A stretch of DNA of 64,000 nucleotides from Stercorarius parasiticus (Eukaryota > Chordata > Aves > Charadriiformes > Stercorariidae). The stretch covers positions 1,504,886-1,568,885 of the forward strand of contig VWZL01000203.1 of the NCBI GenBank assembly GCA_013396915.1, written 5' to 3'. This document shows, piece by piece, positions 39,471 through 53,051 of the stretch; within the stretch, counting starts at the first letter, position 1; each line of letters opens with the position of its first letter. The notes below the pieces were generated by a model that saw only the letters and a list, made by a program, of their open reading frames with translations, searched no databases and was not told the DNA's origin. The translations under genes and the position numbers were made by a program.

Positions 39471-39508
39471 AGTATCAGCCCAGATGGGTTCGGAAGATGC
39501 TTTTTCAT
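38195..39508 (-). pseudogene. CR1 ORF2 reverse transcriptase remnant
   Basis: The C-terminal part of the CR1 ORF2 protein, which copies element RNA into DNA at the target site. An open frame of 349 codons runs from 39,508 to a TGA at 38,459-38,461. Visible motifs, in frame numbering, are YLDLCKAFD at about 82-90 with the first catalytic Asp, [10 protein letters not shown] at about 140-149, and the FADD catalytic box at about 170-173. Next come the thumb-like region with [13 protein letters not shown] and [10 protein letters not shown]. The first 15 or so residues precede the CR1 homology and are host-derived. Beyond the TGA the same frame stays open for 87 further codons to a TAG at 38,195-38,197, still with CR1-like sequence. 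The TGA is therefore a single disabling change near the C terminus. Without endonuclease the copy is dead in any case. Confidence 0.93.
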
Positions 39509-42500
39509 ATGTCTCTTTCATGTGTTTTTTCTCAGCCTTTTGTCTCTGATTTAAATTTTGCTTGCAGACCTTTATAATTAAACGGTAACGCCAAACCAAG
39601 CTTAGTTTTGGTAAATTCTGTATTTCGGTTTGGAAGGGTTCAATCTTTCCAGTGAACAACTGAAAGAAGGAACTGAAAACTCTCTTCCTGCTCAGATACA
39701 ACAAAAATGCACTCAGGCCCTGTGGAACACCTAAATGTGTGGAACGTGGCAGAAGGTGCGACACACTCACCAGGCTGTTTAGTCCTGGAGAAGCCAATTC
39801 AACCTTAAGTTTTGGAGAAGGTACTTACGGAAGCCTAACAAGCATAATTTAGCTTCAGAGACTTCTGAGTCACTTCAGTTCTATCTATATATTTCAGTTC
39901 CTCCAGAAAAGCTGACACCAACACAGCAGGACTTTTTTTGATGGCTACATTTTGTCTGCATAGTAAAAGAGACTCAGGGTATTTCTTCATGCCTTTTGGA
40001 TGCCCTATTGCAGTTGACTCTGTCAGGGTGCCCTAAGTTCAGAAATGTTTTCCAAAACTGACGGCAGATACTGAAGGACTGAAATGTTAGGTTTACTTTT
40101 TCTTATTTTGGTCATTTGAGATGCAGCTTAAAACAGCAAGAAGAGTCCAGTGTGAAAGGTTTCAGAGGGTAACTTCTTCTGTAAGGAGGCAGCTGTACAG
40201 CTTTGTCAGTTTTATCTGGATTAAATAAGATTAGTAAGAAAGAATCACCTTGATCAGCTACTTTCACTTTCTCTGCAAAAGACACAAATGTTCATTAAAA
40301 TAATTCTTCTTTGAGCTACAGCAGACGGTTCCAAGAAAACCATATCAAAACAAGGTATTTTCCCAAAATATTTATTTTAATGTTTCTCTTGACAAAGGAC
40401 CCATGACAATTTTTATTAAATTATTCCAAAAGTTAAATATTCTCATGCCAAAATCAGTGGTTCGATTTTTAAATTGGGGTGCATTTAACCTCAGTATCCG
40501 TGCATTGAATCACGTTATAATTCTTCTGGCTAAACTGAAGAACACATACAAAATTTCTGCTTGGTAGGTAGTTGCAAAATGGCTGTGATCAAATCATTCT
40601 ATACATGTTCTTAACAAGCTCAATAAATTCTGGAATATCCCACTACCAGGCATGCTTTCCTGGTCTTAAGTCATAGCTGTGTTTCTTTGAAATCCTACTC
40701 TTTTTTTCCTAATAGCTTTCCTGAAGTTTGCAACACTATGTTCTGAAATCAGTTCTACCTGCATCAAATACAAAGATATTATCTCTTGATCCTATTGTAT
40801 TTTCTACTATACCTAAATCTAAGGGGCTTTTTTTTCTATGACATGATATTAAAACTTACTCTTAATGAATTGTGTTCTGTGACCTCTAAGTTCTTTTCAG
40901 TCATCTCTTCATGGAATAATATGTCCATCCTTTCAGGGAAGAAAACTGCTCCTAGATATATATCTTTCCTCTGCCATTTATCAGGGGTTTATTCTGAACA
41001 ACACTGTATCATCCTCTTTGTTATCTTCCAGTACTTAATATTTGTTTCATCTGAAAAATTACTCATTTATTTATTGATCTGGGTCTCAAGAGAAACTCTT
41101 AAATAGTGTAAGCCAAAAAAAAAAGAAAAGAATGTCTGCAGAATCTCTCAGTTAAATTAACTCGTGTGATGATAATTTTTCACTGAAGTTATATTTAGGG
41201 ATCTGCCAATGTTCTCAAGACATGCATTGATGTTTTGACTATCAGCATAGTTTCTTAATCAAAATGTTGCATGATATCAAAACTGTTGCTTTGAAATTTA
41301 AAGATAGTTCTAAATAATTTTTATCCTTATTATTCAACTTTGTGAATAATATAAAATAGTATTGGTATTAAGACGTTGTTTTCCTCTATTCTTCGCAAGC
41401 TGAATTCTAACATCAACTGTGTTGCAATTTTGACCATTATTAACACCAAGCTAGAAATCCTAAAAGTTTCAGGTGCGCTGAGACTCCAAAGTAATGGGCA
41501 AAGATAGAAGACCTCACAATTCAGGCTTTGGATGCCGATATGAGCTATGAAGTATAGTTCTTAGACCCTTTTGTAAACTTCAGGTTGGCTTGGAGGTTGG
41601 GCCATGACATCCTCCAGAACAACCTTCAAGAAAATCCTCAATTGTCAAAATTTTTAGAAGATCCTCAAATCATGATTCCGGCATTATTTAGGATAGATGG
41701 ATATTTTTTCCTGTGAGAATTAGAACCCTTTTAATAGATGATCAGCCATGTCATTCCTTTGCCTAGTAATCCCAGGGGAAGATTGATGAACGACCAGTTT
41801 TTCAGGATGACTGGGTGAGGAATCCTTCTTCTTAATGTGGCAGGACCTGGAAAAGCCATGACGGTTCCACTCACTGACACTCAGAAGATTAGCAATGTAT
41901 GGACGTGTGAACTACTTTCAGTCCCTTTGAAAAACAGGTTCACTACCCCATGCTGTTGTCTCACATCTGGAAAAGGGTTCACAAAGAACCAAAGCGCATT
42001 TCGAGCCCATCTCACAGAAGCACGGTATTCAGATTGGCTATCTGTTAATATTTATGAGAAATAGCTTGTTCTTAGATCCTGGGTGACTAGGGATGGCTAT
42101 AGGTACTCATTTCAGGAGGCTCTGCATAATATCATAGTGTTATTATCAGCACTTTGTCCGCTATCATGTAGGAGCCCACCATGAGTATCATGCTCAGGAG
42201 CCCACCCTCCAAAATTCTCAGCAGGAGTTGCTAGCCCATACTCTGAAGCTCTTTGTAGAAAAGCATTGCATTGCAGTTACTCTTTCCGTGGCTGCTGATG
42301 GTCACAGACATTTTAATCTCTCCCTCCCTTGCTTATTTCATGATGTCGATGTTTTTCAACGCTTGAGTTCTGCCAGGTGGGATGATCTTTAGAGAGGAAG
42401 ATGATGGTGCAGAAATACAGCTGGTCTTGTTGACAGCCGCACTGTCTTTTCCCTTCTTTTTCCTGTGAAAGGTTAGCTGTTCTACTTAGTTCCTTATTTT

Positions 42501-44064
42501 ATTTATTTCCTTAGTTTATTTATTTACTCCTGGCTCTAAGCTGTTCTTGAAATTAGACTCATTGTAACAACATAATGCGCAGACTGTCTGCTGACTGTGC
42601 CAGATTAAGCTTTATAATATTTTATGTGTATTGAAAGAGCATACACGCTACCAGTAATAAGTAAGCACTGCCCTTGGGCCCAGCTCCTGCTATGTATTAC
42701 AAATCTCAGAAATGTGGTCATTACTTTGTCTTAGCTGCAAAATTACTTTTATTGAATTGCAGTTAAAGTATCCTGTTATTTGTGGTTGTTTTTTTACAGA
42801 ATTTTTACACATTCCTTCCTCTCCCTTTTTGCCTCCACTTGTGGAAACATAATAATGCCATTTGATCCCTGAAATGCTCTGTGGCTGAATTTTCAACACA
42901 GGTTCACAATCTGACACCATACAATCTGTGAAAATGAAGAGCAGTACTTGCCGAACTATGTTTTGTGATTTTTGCCACTGTCTAGGTTAATACATCTTTC
43001 ATGAATTAATGCACATTTTTCTCTATCATGTTTTCAATTTGTAGCTTTTCATTATTTAATGTGAATTAACTATTTGTAGCCCCCAGGTGGTTTGCAGTGC
43101 ATTTGTATGACTATTTTTTGAATCACATATTATGTGATTGACCACATGGCGTATTTTTGTAGCATTGTTTATACGCCATTATTGACTATTCCTTTGAGTT
43201 TAAAACAAAACTTCCTAATTCAGAGTTGATTAGTCTCCCAATAAGAAATACTAACTCAAGTCTTTTGCAACTTGTGTCTTCCATTTGTGACAAAAATGCC
43301 ACGAACACGTGGGATTTGAATACTGCTTTGTCATCTGGTCATGACCAGTGTAAGCAAGGGTAACATAAGGGGAAAACCAAACCAAACCAAACCAAAAACC
43401 CCTTAGGCAACAGTTCATGGGAATGTTTTCCAAATTGTTCCCCACACCCAACTTTCATCCATGGAGCAGACAGCTAATTCCAGTATAGGAGAAAGAAAGT
43501 ATCAAAAGTAGATCTGTCAAGACTCTCTTGTCTACGTACGTGTGGTGAAACTCCCTTTTACACAGATGATAAGCCCAAACTTGTTTCTCATGCACTGAGA
43601 TTTAAGTGATGGAAAATTCTGTACCAATAGTTTAAGTATGAATTTAATCTATAAAAAGATACATTGATGCAAGCCTTCACTTGAAAAGAAAGCCTATCAG
43701 AATGGTAAATCCTACTTTGAGACCTTTCTGGCTTGTGTTTTGGGTATGGCATCTTATTCAAACAGTTATTCTAGCTTATTGTTTCATCCAGTATATGGCT
43801 GTTTTTAATGGTATCTTTAAAAAGATTGATTCCCAGTATAAAGCTGAGTTGGAATGCTGAGGTAGTACTCAGTAATTTCTCCACACCAGGAATTTGTTTC
43901 TCAATTTGGGCCGAAGGAGATATAGCTTAATTATGATACAAATAATCCATCTTTTGATAGGCACACTGCTTTTTATTTTCTTCTTTGGCAAACAAAATAG
44001 ATAAAAGAAAAATAAAAGGAAAAAAATCCTATTGTTAAAATATAAAATGTTGAATTTCAAATCA
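39471..44064. other. Long non-coding stretch
   Basis: AT-rich. No gene was recognised; the longest frame is 106 codons at 40,786-41,106 and is hydrophobic from T-richness. An (AAACC)4 repeat lies at 43,374-43,393. Short TTTA-type runs occur near 42,497-42,530. Confidence 0.5.
43374..43393. repeat. (AAACC)4 pentanucleotide repeat
   Basis: Four exact AAACC units, bordered by 'gggga' and 'aaaaacccc'. Confidence 0.85.
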
Positions 44065-44530
44065 CAGTGCAAAGAGTTAGAAGGAATCTTGAGAGGACGT
44101 ATCACCCATGTTATGGTGGCATTAACTGTAACTATCTGAGGCAAGTTTGTCCTTCTTGTTCTTAAAAATGGCTCCTGATAGAGATTCCATATCCACTTTG
44201 ATGACCACTAGAAGGCTTTTTTTAATGTCTTACCTGAATCTCTCTTATTGCATTTTATATCCCTTTGCTTCTTGTCTTAATCTCATGGACAAGGAAGGGA
44301 AATAATACCCTTTGTCTTTGGAGCATCCTCTTGCATATTTGCAGACTGTTTCCATATTTCCTCTCATTATTCCCTTACCTAGACAATCTTTCCTTATAGA
44401 TTATTATTTATAGACTTCTGACAATTCTTTGTGCTGTTGCTTTCATTGCTTTCGCTGTCTCTCTTCAATATGGCTACATCTCTTTTAAAGAGTATCCTAT
44501 AACTGTAATGCATTTTTGTTTAACAGCTCC
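44065..44530 (-). mobile_element. Ancient CR1 LINE 3' end
   Basis: The reverse complement of an old CR1 3' region with landmarks in correct order. It starts with 'gagttagaaggaatcttgag' near 44,074 (CR1 terminus) and 'cttaaaaatggctcctgata' near 44,160. It passes 'tgcttcttgtcttaatctc' near 44,268 and 'cttgcatatttgcagactg' near 44,330. It ends with 'tgctttcattgctttcgctg' and 'tcttcaatatggctacatct' near 44,440-44,480. Its order parallels the element at 38,100 but with heavy divergence. It has no frame. Confidence 0.78.
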
Positions 44531-47500
44531 TGTTATGAACTTTTAAAACTGACATTAATGTGTGTATTTCTTAATGATTCAAGCACAAGGGAGCTGTTAC
44601 TAATAATATATCAAAGATAATAATTTTTTCAGATTACTTTAGAAGTAAATAATTATTTTCTGTGACTATGGCACTATTGAATTCATGGATCTTCAGGCAG
44701 CTTTCTGGATTATAAACTCATTGCCTGAACCAAAATCCAAATAAATCAGAAGAGAGATTTTCATGGAGTTAATGAACAGGACTTCGATTATGCCATAATT
44801 TATGTTAGGTTTAGACTAGCATGACACTAGTGACGTCATGGAAGTTTTTCAGTGGTGAGAAATGAACCTGAACCTCTGTTAATTTTAGGAATATCTCACC
44901 TGATGTCCCACAGCACCCAGCAGTGAAAGATGCTTGTGTTGGTCAGCATAACAGGGAAAGCCTATATGTAATTTAGCCGATGAGTGGGCTGGTGTTGGAT
45001 TAGTGGCAGAAATTTGCTTTTTTTATGAAGGGAAAAAAAGGAATCAAGAAAATTATTTATACAGGAAATCATACAAGTTCTTTCCATTCTTTGCTGCATT
45101 CGACATTTTCTAGTTCTCTGCTGGTGCATCTTGGGGTTTTTTTCCTCCTTATGACCTGAATGGTCCAAGGTCATAACCTTGAAATGAAAAGAAGAAAAGC
45201 TCTGGCTTAGGCCCTCTTACCATTATAATCTGTACATAATACTTTTAATGAGGCATAAACAGTATCTGTAGATTGTAATGGAGGGCTGCTGTGCTGCTGT
45301 ACTCTGACCTCTTTTTTAAATTTATACCCACGTGACTATGAATTTCAATTTGTTTGCAATTCTGTTCCCCTTCCCTGGTGTTCATGGGCCCTTGCTAGCT
45401 ATTAAAAGCAAGAAGGGAACATAAAAGTCAGCCAGTTAAATGCCTAGTGCTTTAGTTAAACAGTATTTGTATTGTATTCAGTAGAACAGATTTCTCGGAG
45501 TGAGCCATACTACAGACATTTGATGTAGGTCCCACTTGCCCAGGTTACAATATAAAGCTCATGGTCTCTTCAACTGCAAAAGGAAAAGAGAGAGACTTCC
45601 CAGGAGCATTGTAAATTAAGTGTGGAGATCTAGTAAATAAATGGTGTATGGAACACAGTTTATATTGCATGCTCCATTGTGTCCTACTGCTTACCGGCAA
45701 CAGGCTGCTTTTGACCAGCTGTGTTCTTAGCTGCGTTTTGTTTCCCACAGGCTGCTCCAATCCCAGGTTTCCTCTTGCAAATAACTCAAAATAGTATTAA
45801 TAGAATCTCTTTTATTCATGTTTCATGTTCCTGAAAGGGGTTTATTCCTACAGCACATGGCGAGACAAAAATGAAGTCATGCTTTGTCATGACCTTGTCG
45901 GATTAGGAACCATATCTTCATTCGAAATGCACAAGAGGTATTTCTCCATTCTAACATATGACTGCTTTTGAGGGCAGGTTGCTTGGACTTAGGTGTGTCA
46001 CTCTGGGCTAACTGTGATCTTCAATAAGATAGAGAGTCAGGCCTGCCATCTGTGCCTTTTCTTCAGCTCTGGCGGTATGAAGTATTATGCCAAAGTATTA
46101 TGGCTCCAATTCTGCAGAATTATGACAAATTGTAACACGAAATTGAAGGCATTTCTCCAGGAAATGAGGAGTGCTGTATGGCTTTCCATGAGGGCAATTC
46201 AGTCCTCTCCAGTTGTGGGGTAAGTGGAGATCTAGTGATCCAAGTGGAGGTTCAAAAGCCCCTGCAACAGTAGTTACTTAACAAATGCAGTTTTCTTTTC
46301 CTTTCTGATCCACTTTCTGTCTGTGGGCAGACCTGGTCAAAAAAAAAGGCCATTTTGAATATGTTTTCATTTGCTGAATTTCAAAGATGTTTTTACCAGC
46401 TTCCCCCGATGAGCGTCAACACTGCTCTGGGTAGAGTGGTTGTTATTACGTGGGACCCTGGAGCACACTGGAGGTCGGGGGCCAGAGCCAGGGGTTCACT
46501 TCAAACTCCTTTAGTTCTTGTCTAGGTGATAATCGCCACACTGGGCTGTGCCTAAGAGCCATAAAATGCTATGTGCATAATCTCTCTCACTCACACCCAC
46601 ACACTCTTCCTACTCCTCTTGTTTTCATACATTTGCCTGGATAATGGATAATCCCCTTCCTGTCACCCCACATTGTCTCTCAGTTGGAGACAATATTGCT
46701 TAGTTGTAAAAAAAGAAAATAAATCCCCTTCTACCGCATTTGTTTGGAAAGGAAGGTTTCTCTGATCTCCACGGCTCCTTTATTGTATGCAGTGGAGTTA
46801 AAATGTCCATACTTTTAAAAAGCTTTCTCAGTAGTAATTATTTTACTCTTCTGCCAGAGGGACTGCAAGTGCCTTTCTACTCTTAGGCTCATGCTTAATC
46901 TGCGGTTTGTTACCCACATTACAGCTGACCCAAGGCTCTTGTCTTAAAATGACTTAGGCATGACTTGCACAGATATCAGCTTCACATATCCAGTACAGAG
47001 GAATCATGTGCCTTTCCTGGGATTTATTTTTTTTTAACCGCCTTTATTTGGTGTGATCTATGTATTTTTGCATAGATATTATGGATAGGATTTTCTAGGA
47101 TCCTAATATGGCTTTGTATCCTTACTTGTGGCATAAGGAAGGGAGGTAATAGAGTAGAAAAGAGATGAGGCAGGCAAGGCATGAGTGGGTGGGTGGGAAT
47201 AAAAGGATTATGGAATGGAAAAATGATCTCTGTTTCCAAGAATTAGAGCTACATTTTTTACACCTTAGAGTCCCTCCATCGCCAAGACTTTGTGAATTAA
47301 AAAGTGATTCCTCCATCTCCATTTCAAGGACATAATAAAAAACCAAGCAGCATGGTTTCGCATCTAGATGAAACAAAGCTGAGTGCTCTAATGCACTGGC
47401 ACCTAAATAGTCTTATGATTATGACAAACTGCATACCGAACGTCATATACTTGATAGTTTAACTGAGTTTCTCAAAAGTTCTAATCCAAGTGTCCCATTC

Positions 47501-47686
47501 TTCTTCCCAGTAAAACAGGAAAATTCATACAGAGCTGTACCGTTAATCACGGCATAGCACGTTTACATTTCTTTCCTCAGTAACAGCCTCTTGAAATGGG
47601 TGTAAACATAATTTAGGACAATTTTGTTGCCTATATATGCTCCCAAAGAGGTATTAAGGAGTATTAGTGTTCATTAATCGTTACAT

Positions 47687-47720
47687 TCAGACCTACTGAC
47701 ATGAATGAGAGTAGGTCTGA
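47687..47720. repeat. Perfect inverted repeat, 11-bp arms
   Basis: Left arm TCAGACCTACT (47,687-47,697) and right arm AGTAGGTCTGA (47,710-47,720) are exact reverse complements around a 12-nt spacer. It could form a small hairpin. No element boundary was seen. Confidence 0.7.
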
Positions 47721-49959
47721 GGTTTCTTTCCAAAAAAATGTATTTTTCCTAGTTTTTCCTGCTTTTCCGTAAAGTTTGTGAAAAGGATTTTCTCCCCAGG
47801 AGCATTAATACTTTTTGCTTGCAGCCAGACCAAGTTTGTTATTATTTTTCAGTTCTTCCTCTTTGTCCTGCTAAAATACTGCAGTAAATAATAGAAGAGG
47901 GACAACCCTCTGGGCACAGAAGACCTACCTCAAATGCAAAAGCCTCTAATAAATATAATTCTGAAACAGCTATGAAGCTGACTGCACTATCTAATAGATC
48001 TGTGCACTCTTCCCTAGTTGCATGAAGAGAGAGAGAGCAACCAATCTTTGGTCTGTTTTTCTTTCTTTTAACCTTAAAAGACAGTTTATCTGGAATGTTA
48101 AATCCAGTTTCGTTTGTGGTTCTTTTATCTTCTCCAGATGGATTCATCTAACACATACTGACAGCCTGTAATTTTAAGTAGCCAGCAATGGGTAATAAGC
48201 TTTAGGTGTTTCTTGCATGAAATACAATATTTGTTATAACTAAATGGTCCTGGCTGCAGGCAAAAACCGTGTGAAAGACAGGACAGTCATCTCTGAAATA
48301 ATGTGTTGGATAAAATAAAATGGAGCTTCAACACGAGTGAAAACAACCACCATAATTTCTCTGATTTGTCACAGATTTAGTGTTCTACGCACACTCTAGG
48401 TGAGCACCACAGAATGTAGCTTTGAGAACGAGCAACACAAATTTCTACCCATCGACACATCAGTGTTCACTGGACCTCTGATGGCTTTGGACCACTCTTC
48501 CACCTTCTGTTGCCTCCAGAGTTTTCCCAGGTAGCACTTTCTTGGATATGCAACAAAGCAGCCATCACCATGAAAGGGAAATGCTAGGAAGCAGAGCTAA
48601 AAAGCAGCATTTATGATTGACAAGGAGATTCAAACAAACTAAAATTTTTGAATTCTAGATTTAACCTACACTTTACCATGATAACAGACAGCACATAGCT
48701 AGCACAAGTGGAACAAATTAAGTTCCTTGGAAATATGATTTATTGCCTGCAAGTTATCTTGGCTTTCAGCCAAGGTGTCAGGGTGTCAGAGCAATTTGTA
48801 ACACATATTTACTTTTTTTTTTTCTTAATTTTCATCATGCTTCTCCTCAGCTAGCACGTGCATGGCAGGAACACTTCATTCAATACTTCTCTTTTCAGTA
48901 TTGTACCACTGGGCTCTTTTCATCTGCCTATATTTTACCAGTTCCCTTTGCACTCATCCTTCACAAAAGCTGTTCACTTCGTCACAGCCCATGCACTGAG
49001 ACGTATCTCCTTGATAAAGCTGGGGGAGATCTATAAATAATTTCATTAACACCTTGTCCTCCTTGAGGAGAATCAAGCAGACCATCCATAGGCCAAGCTA
49101 GGAACAGGAGAGCTGATTCCAAACTGCCAGGTAACTTTGGAGTACTTACTGTAGGGACAATCCTTCCTCCAGCAGAGTGAGCAGGCGGTGGTATAGCTCT
49201 ACACAGTGAGAGTAAGATAAACCCTTGAAGAGATTCCTTGGTTCCCCCTATGCTGAATAGTTTGTAGTGTCAGTCTACATCAGCTTGAATCATATCAGCA
49301 ACTCAATAGGTAGCTGTGTTTTTCTGAATTTCAGTGCTTTGGGATAAGTAGTGGGGACAAATAAGGTCATAACTGGTTGACATGTAAGTCTTCCACTCCA
49401 AATAGCTTTATTCCTGACAACTCATCATTTGTCGCTAACATCAGGGTTGTATCATTAGGCAAGTGGCATCACCTGACAGTGAGACTAATCCTAACATTTA
49501 ATTAATTGTTATAAACTGTGGTTTCATGCAGATGCCTGTTCAGTGGATTTGTCCAAATGACATCTTGCCTTTAGACCCTGAAAAAATAAGGAGGTGTGGC
49601 AAGGTAGTCATTAAAGAAGAAAGCACAAAGGATCACGTTAATGGTAAAAAGCACCAGTCGTGTTATGATTATTGACACTTGTACGTGGGCAAGGAGAGAG
49701 AACAGAGGGAGAGAGAGAGGTAGTTTGGAGGAGGCTGAGTTAATTTGATCCCCGGTTCCAAAGTAGATTTTGGTTCCTGAGATGCAGTACCATTCACTAG
49801 CTAACAAAGGAAATCTTGGCTGATACTACTTCCTATGCCATGTGGTAGGTACATATGCTGCTTCTCACTTGGACAGCATCAGATACCCGCTCTTGTGCTG
49901 CTTTCTCCATAGTAATTTTAGACAGGGATAAGTATACATGCATAGACAAACACACACTC

Positions 49960-49974
49960 ATATATATATATATA
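49960..49974. repeat. (TA)n microsatellite
   Basis: About seven TA units follow a short CACACA run and precede more TA-rich sequence. Confidence 0.8.
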
Positions 49975-52720
49975 GACTATGTATATAACTTCCTAAGAAA
50001 TTGATAAAATATCTGAAGCCACAAGGTGTGGGGACTGTATTTGTCTACCAACATTTTTTCTTCTTGGTTGTGGTTCTGGGAGGTCCTTTGTTGAACTATG
50101 GCAAAACACACAGATGCATATTTTAAGCTGTTTAATTGCCCTGTTAAATGGGAGCCCAGGTACTTAAAGAAGTTGGGGAGCACTGTAAAAATTACTGACT
50201 GTACTATCCTTCAGTTCTGACCACATTAATTCCAATTGTTTTCATGGCCCTCATCCAAACTCAAATCCCAATTCAGTGGCTGATTAGAAGAAAAATTCTA
50301 TCACATGCTTCTCACCATGACTGAGCATGGATGCTTTTTTAAAAAGCAAGCAAGATGGATGTTCATTTGAGATAATCACCAACTACATGTCTGAAAAATT
50401 TTAAACGGACATTATATTTTGGATGCCTGAAGTTTTGGATGTCCAGCTTGAAAAGTAATAAAGGGAACGCATTTTCCATGAGGTTCTGAGCCTGCCATTT
50501 GAAAACCAGCCTTCTGAAAGTACCTTATCTGGTTCTTGTAAAGGAAACAAATACAAATCCCCAGACGTTTTTAAAAACTCTGGGCATCTCAAGCCTCTAG
50601 TTAGAGAAATGATGACTTGTCTCAAAAGATCAAGTCACAGGCTCAAAATTAAAATGAAAGCTGATGACAGATATCACAGATGTAGACACTAAGATCCACA
50701 TCATGGGCTCTCTCCTGGGGACTGCCAAAGATAGACTTATTTAAATACGTTTGCAAGCTCAGTCACAACCTGTCTTTTGTTGCATGGTTTCATGTGCTAG
50801 ACAGATCTACTGTCTTAGTGGTAAGTGGCAGTGCTATCTAATAGGGGCCAATGGTTTAAAAAAAATCCATCAGCTGACAAATTCTTCAGCTGCTATCTTG
50901 TACCAGGCTTCCTCCTCCCTGAAGATGCATCTGTGATAAAGTGGGTAAAGCTTGCCTCACAAGCTGTAAATTAAGGTTTTTGGAAGGACTAAGAAGACAA
51001 AACAGTAAAGAATTTCTTGAGTAGGGAAGTATTGGTGAAACACTGGCATCCAGGCATTGTGCTGTGACATGATGGGAGCCTCTGCTTGCTGTTTATAGTA
51101 AAAGAGGAATGAGTGGTGGAGTGTTCCTGTGTGATTCTGTGTGTTAGAATGACCGGCACATACATTTTCTTTTTCTAAAATAAGGCCACAGCTAGTTAGC
51201 AGATTTACTTAGAGTTACAATGTCTTGGATTACATAGAGCTGGTTTGGCTACCTCCCGTCTTTCTGTGCTAGATGAGCTGTGGAGATAGTGATTTACAAA
51301 TTAAAATATGCTCTTATTAATAGATTTTCAACAAATGAGCAGACAGGGCCAGTGGTGCCACACAGGATGTTATTTGGTCCATGAGGAGAAATACACTTTA
51401 TAATTAGTTTCGTTTACATGTGTTCAGTGGCCACTGCACAAGTAATTTTTTATCCCTATCTCCAGAAATCATTCTCAAATAACTATCTGTATATATGCAA
51501 CACTGATGAAAAGGGAATAATATGCTGCCAATGTTGGAGAACCTAATAAATTATTCCATCCCCTGGAAGTCATCAACACAGATAAGGTAATTGCAAAGGC
51601 TGATAGGTCGTTGTGAATATTTTCTTCTTTGTAATTAAATGTCCAGCCTACTCAGAGATTCAAAGAAATAAATGGTTTTATAAGACAGGGTTTTAATTCA
51701 TGAGAACTAAAGCTATTTCCTAAAAAATTCCCATGCTGTCAGTGGAAAGGAACGTGTTGATGAAACTGGAGGCTTTTGTGCCCCATGTGGTGCTCAGAAC
51801 TCTGCAGAGCTCCCACTGGTTTGATCAGGTTACAATAAGCGGACGCAAGAAACTAAAATGAGATTTTAAAAAGCCTGTAGAGAAAAGAAACTCACTATTG
51901 CATTATATTAAAGCTGCAGAAAATTTATCTTTTTCTCACACACATGCATATACCTGGCTTTCCTCTGTCCTGTGCACTGAAAAGCATTTGCCCAGCCCAC
52001 AGGTCCCTAGCTACGGTTGTCATTTGAACACCAGAAGGCATGGAGGAATTTTTAAATCCTGCTGAAGCCACTGGAGGTGCCTTACCATGGCACAAGATTA
52101 GTCTTTTGAGGACAGACATTGCCATTCACTGTATGCTTTACAGTCTGAAACACAACACAACTCACTTCTCAGCTGGTATATAAGCATTACTGGAGTAAAA
52201 GACAACAACAACAACAATAAAATGTTTTAATAAACCAGAACCAGTTCCTTTTATTCATTTATTTTCTTGCCATGGCAGAGAATCAAAACTTCCATTATTT
52301 GCACATCACAAGAAGTCTTTTTATGAAGCTGGAAAAACTGCCATCAACATTGATTTACAGGGATTCTTTTTTGCTGGGCCATAAGCCTTTTGAGTTACCA
52401 CTCCCAGAACTGAGCTTGAGTGAGAGACACAGGTTCTCTTCTTGGTTCATGGTTGTCCTTGGCCATGTCACTGTAGAATTCAAGTGTGTTGATACTCTAA
52501 GGGCTATTGCAAAGTAAATACCTGAGAGACTGAAAATAAGAGGTCTTACTGTAAGATTGACACATCTTAGTTTTTAAACATAGGACTATGTCTTTTAAAG
52601 CTATAAAAGCAAAAACTAAGTTTTGCTGGAGACAATAATAGCACTAGTAAATCATCACACATTTTACTGATACAAATTTCCTCTTGGACATTTGCATTGC
52701 TGGTTTTCCATCTTACCACT

Positions 52721-52749
52721 TGTAATGCAAGGATCATCCTTGCATTACA
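52721..52749. repeat. Perfect palindromic hairpin, 13-bp arms, 3-nt loop
   Basis: Arms TGTAATGCAAGGA (52,721-52,733) and TCCTTGCATTACA (52,737-52,749) are exact reverse complements with loop TCA. It lies about 400 bp from the telomere-like array. Short quasi-palindromes of this kind often arise by template switching during replication. Confidence 0.85.
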
Positions 52750-52896
52750 GATCAGGCATTTCAGTAAGATACTGACGAATGCTTTACATGCAGGAAGAGA
52801 ATAACTTCATTAATAGAGTCGTGTGCGGGGCAGAACTCAAATATTGCAGTGATAACTGCAATATAATTTCCAAGACAGACAAAAAATATCTGAACT

Positions 52897-53051
52897 TCAG
52901 AAAACCATGCAGGACTTGGGAAAGCACTCCAGCCGCCTCAGGGAACCTAATGTGTAGCTCCGAGATGAGACGAAGTCCATGAAGATCATCTGAGAGCAGC
53001 CAGTCCTGTCCAAGTGCTTGACCTTCTGACATAGTTCCCGTTCAGGACTGC
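52897..53051 (-). CDS. Possible exon or exon relic, unidentified
   Basis: On the minus strand a pyrimidine-rich run ending 'ccatttctag' (acceptor AG at plus 53,052-53,053) precedes an open stretch of about 50 codons ending in TGA at 52,897-52,899. The translation includes SPERELCQKVKHLDRTGCSQ and then MIFMDFVSSRSYTLGSLRRL. The block has several CpGs and a balanced composition, unlike the AT-rich DNA around it. Another minus-strand frame over the same bases is also open (52,784-53,032), and the plus strand gives a short amphipathic frame, so the coding strand is uncertain. I do not recognise the product. It lies just beyond the telomere-like array, so it may be part of the same rearranged segment. 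Confidence 0.2.

Larger units (their letters stand above)
44531..52700. other. Long non-coding stretch
   Basis: No gene was recognised. It contains a short perfect hairpin at 47,687-47,720, a TA run at 49,960-49,974 and a CAA trinucleotide run near 52,203-52,217. Frames are 101 codons or shorter with no motif. Confidence 0.5.

Noticed and set aside
40786..41106. 106-codon hydrophobic plus frame resembling a membrane protein
   Set aside because: The hydrophobicity comes from T-rich codons in AT-rich DNA; no family resemblance.
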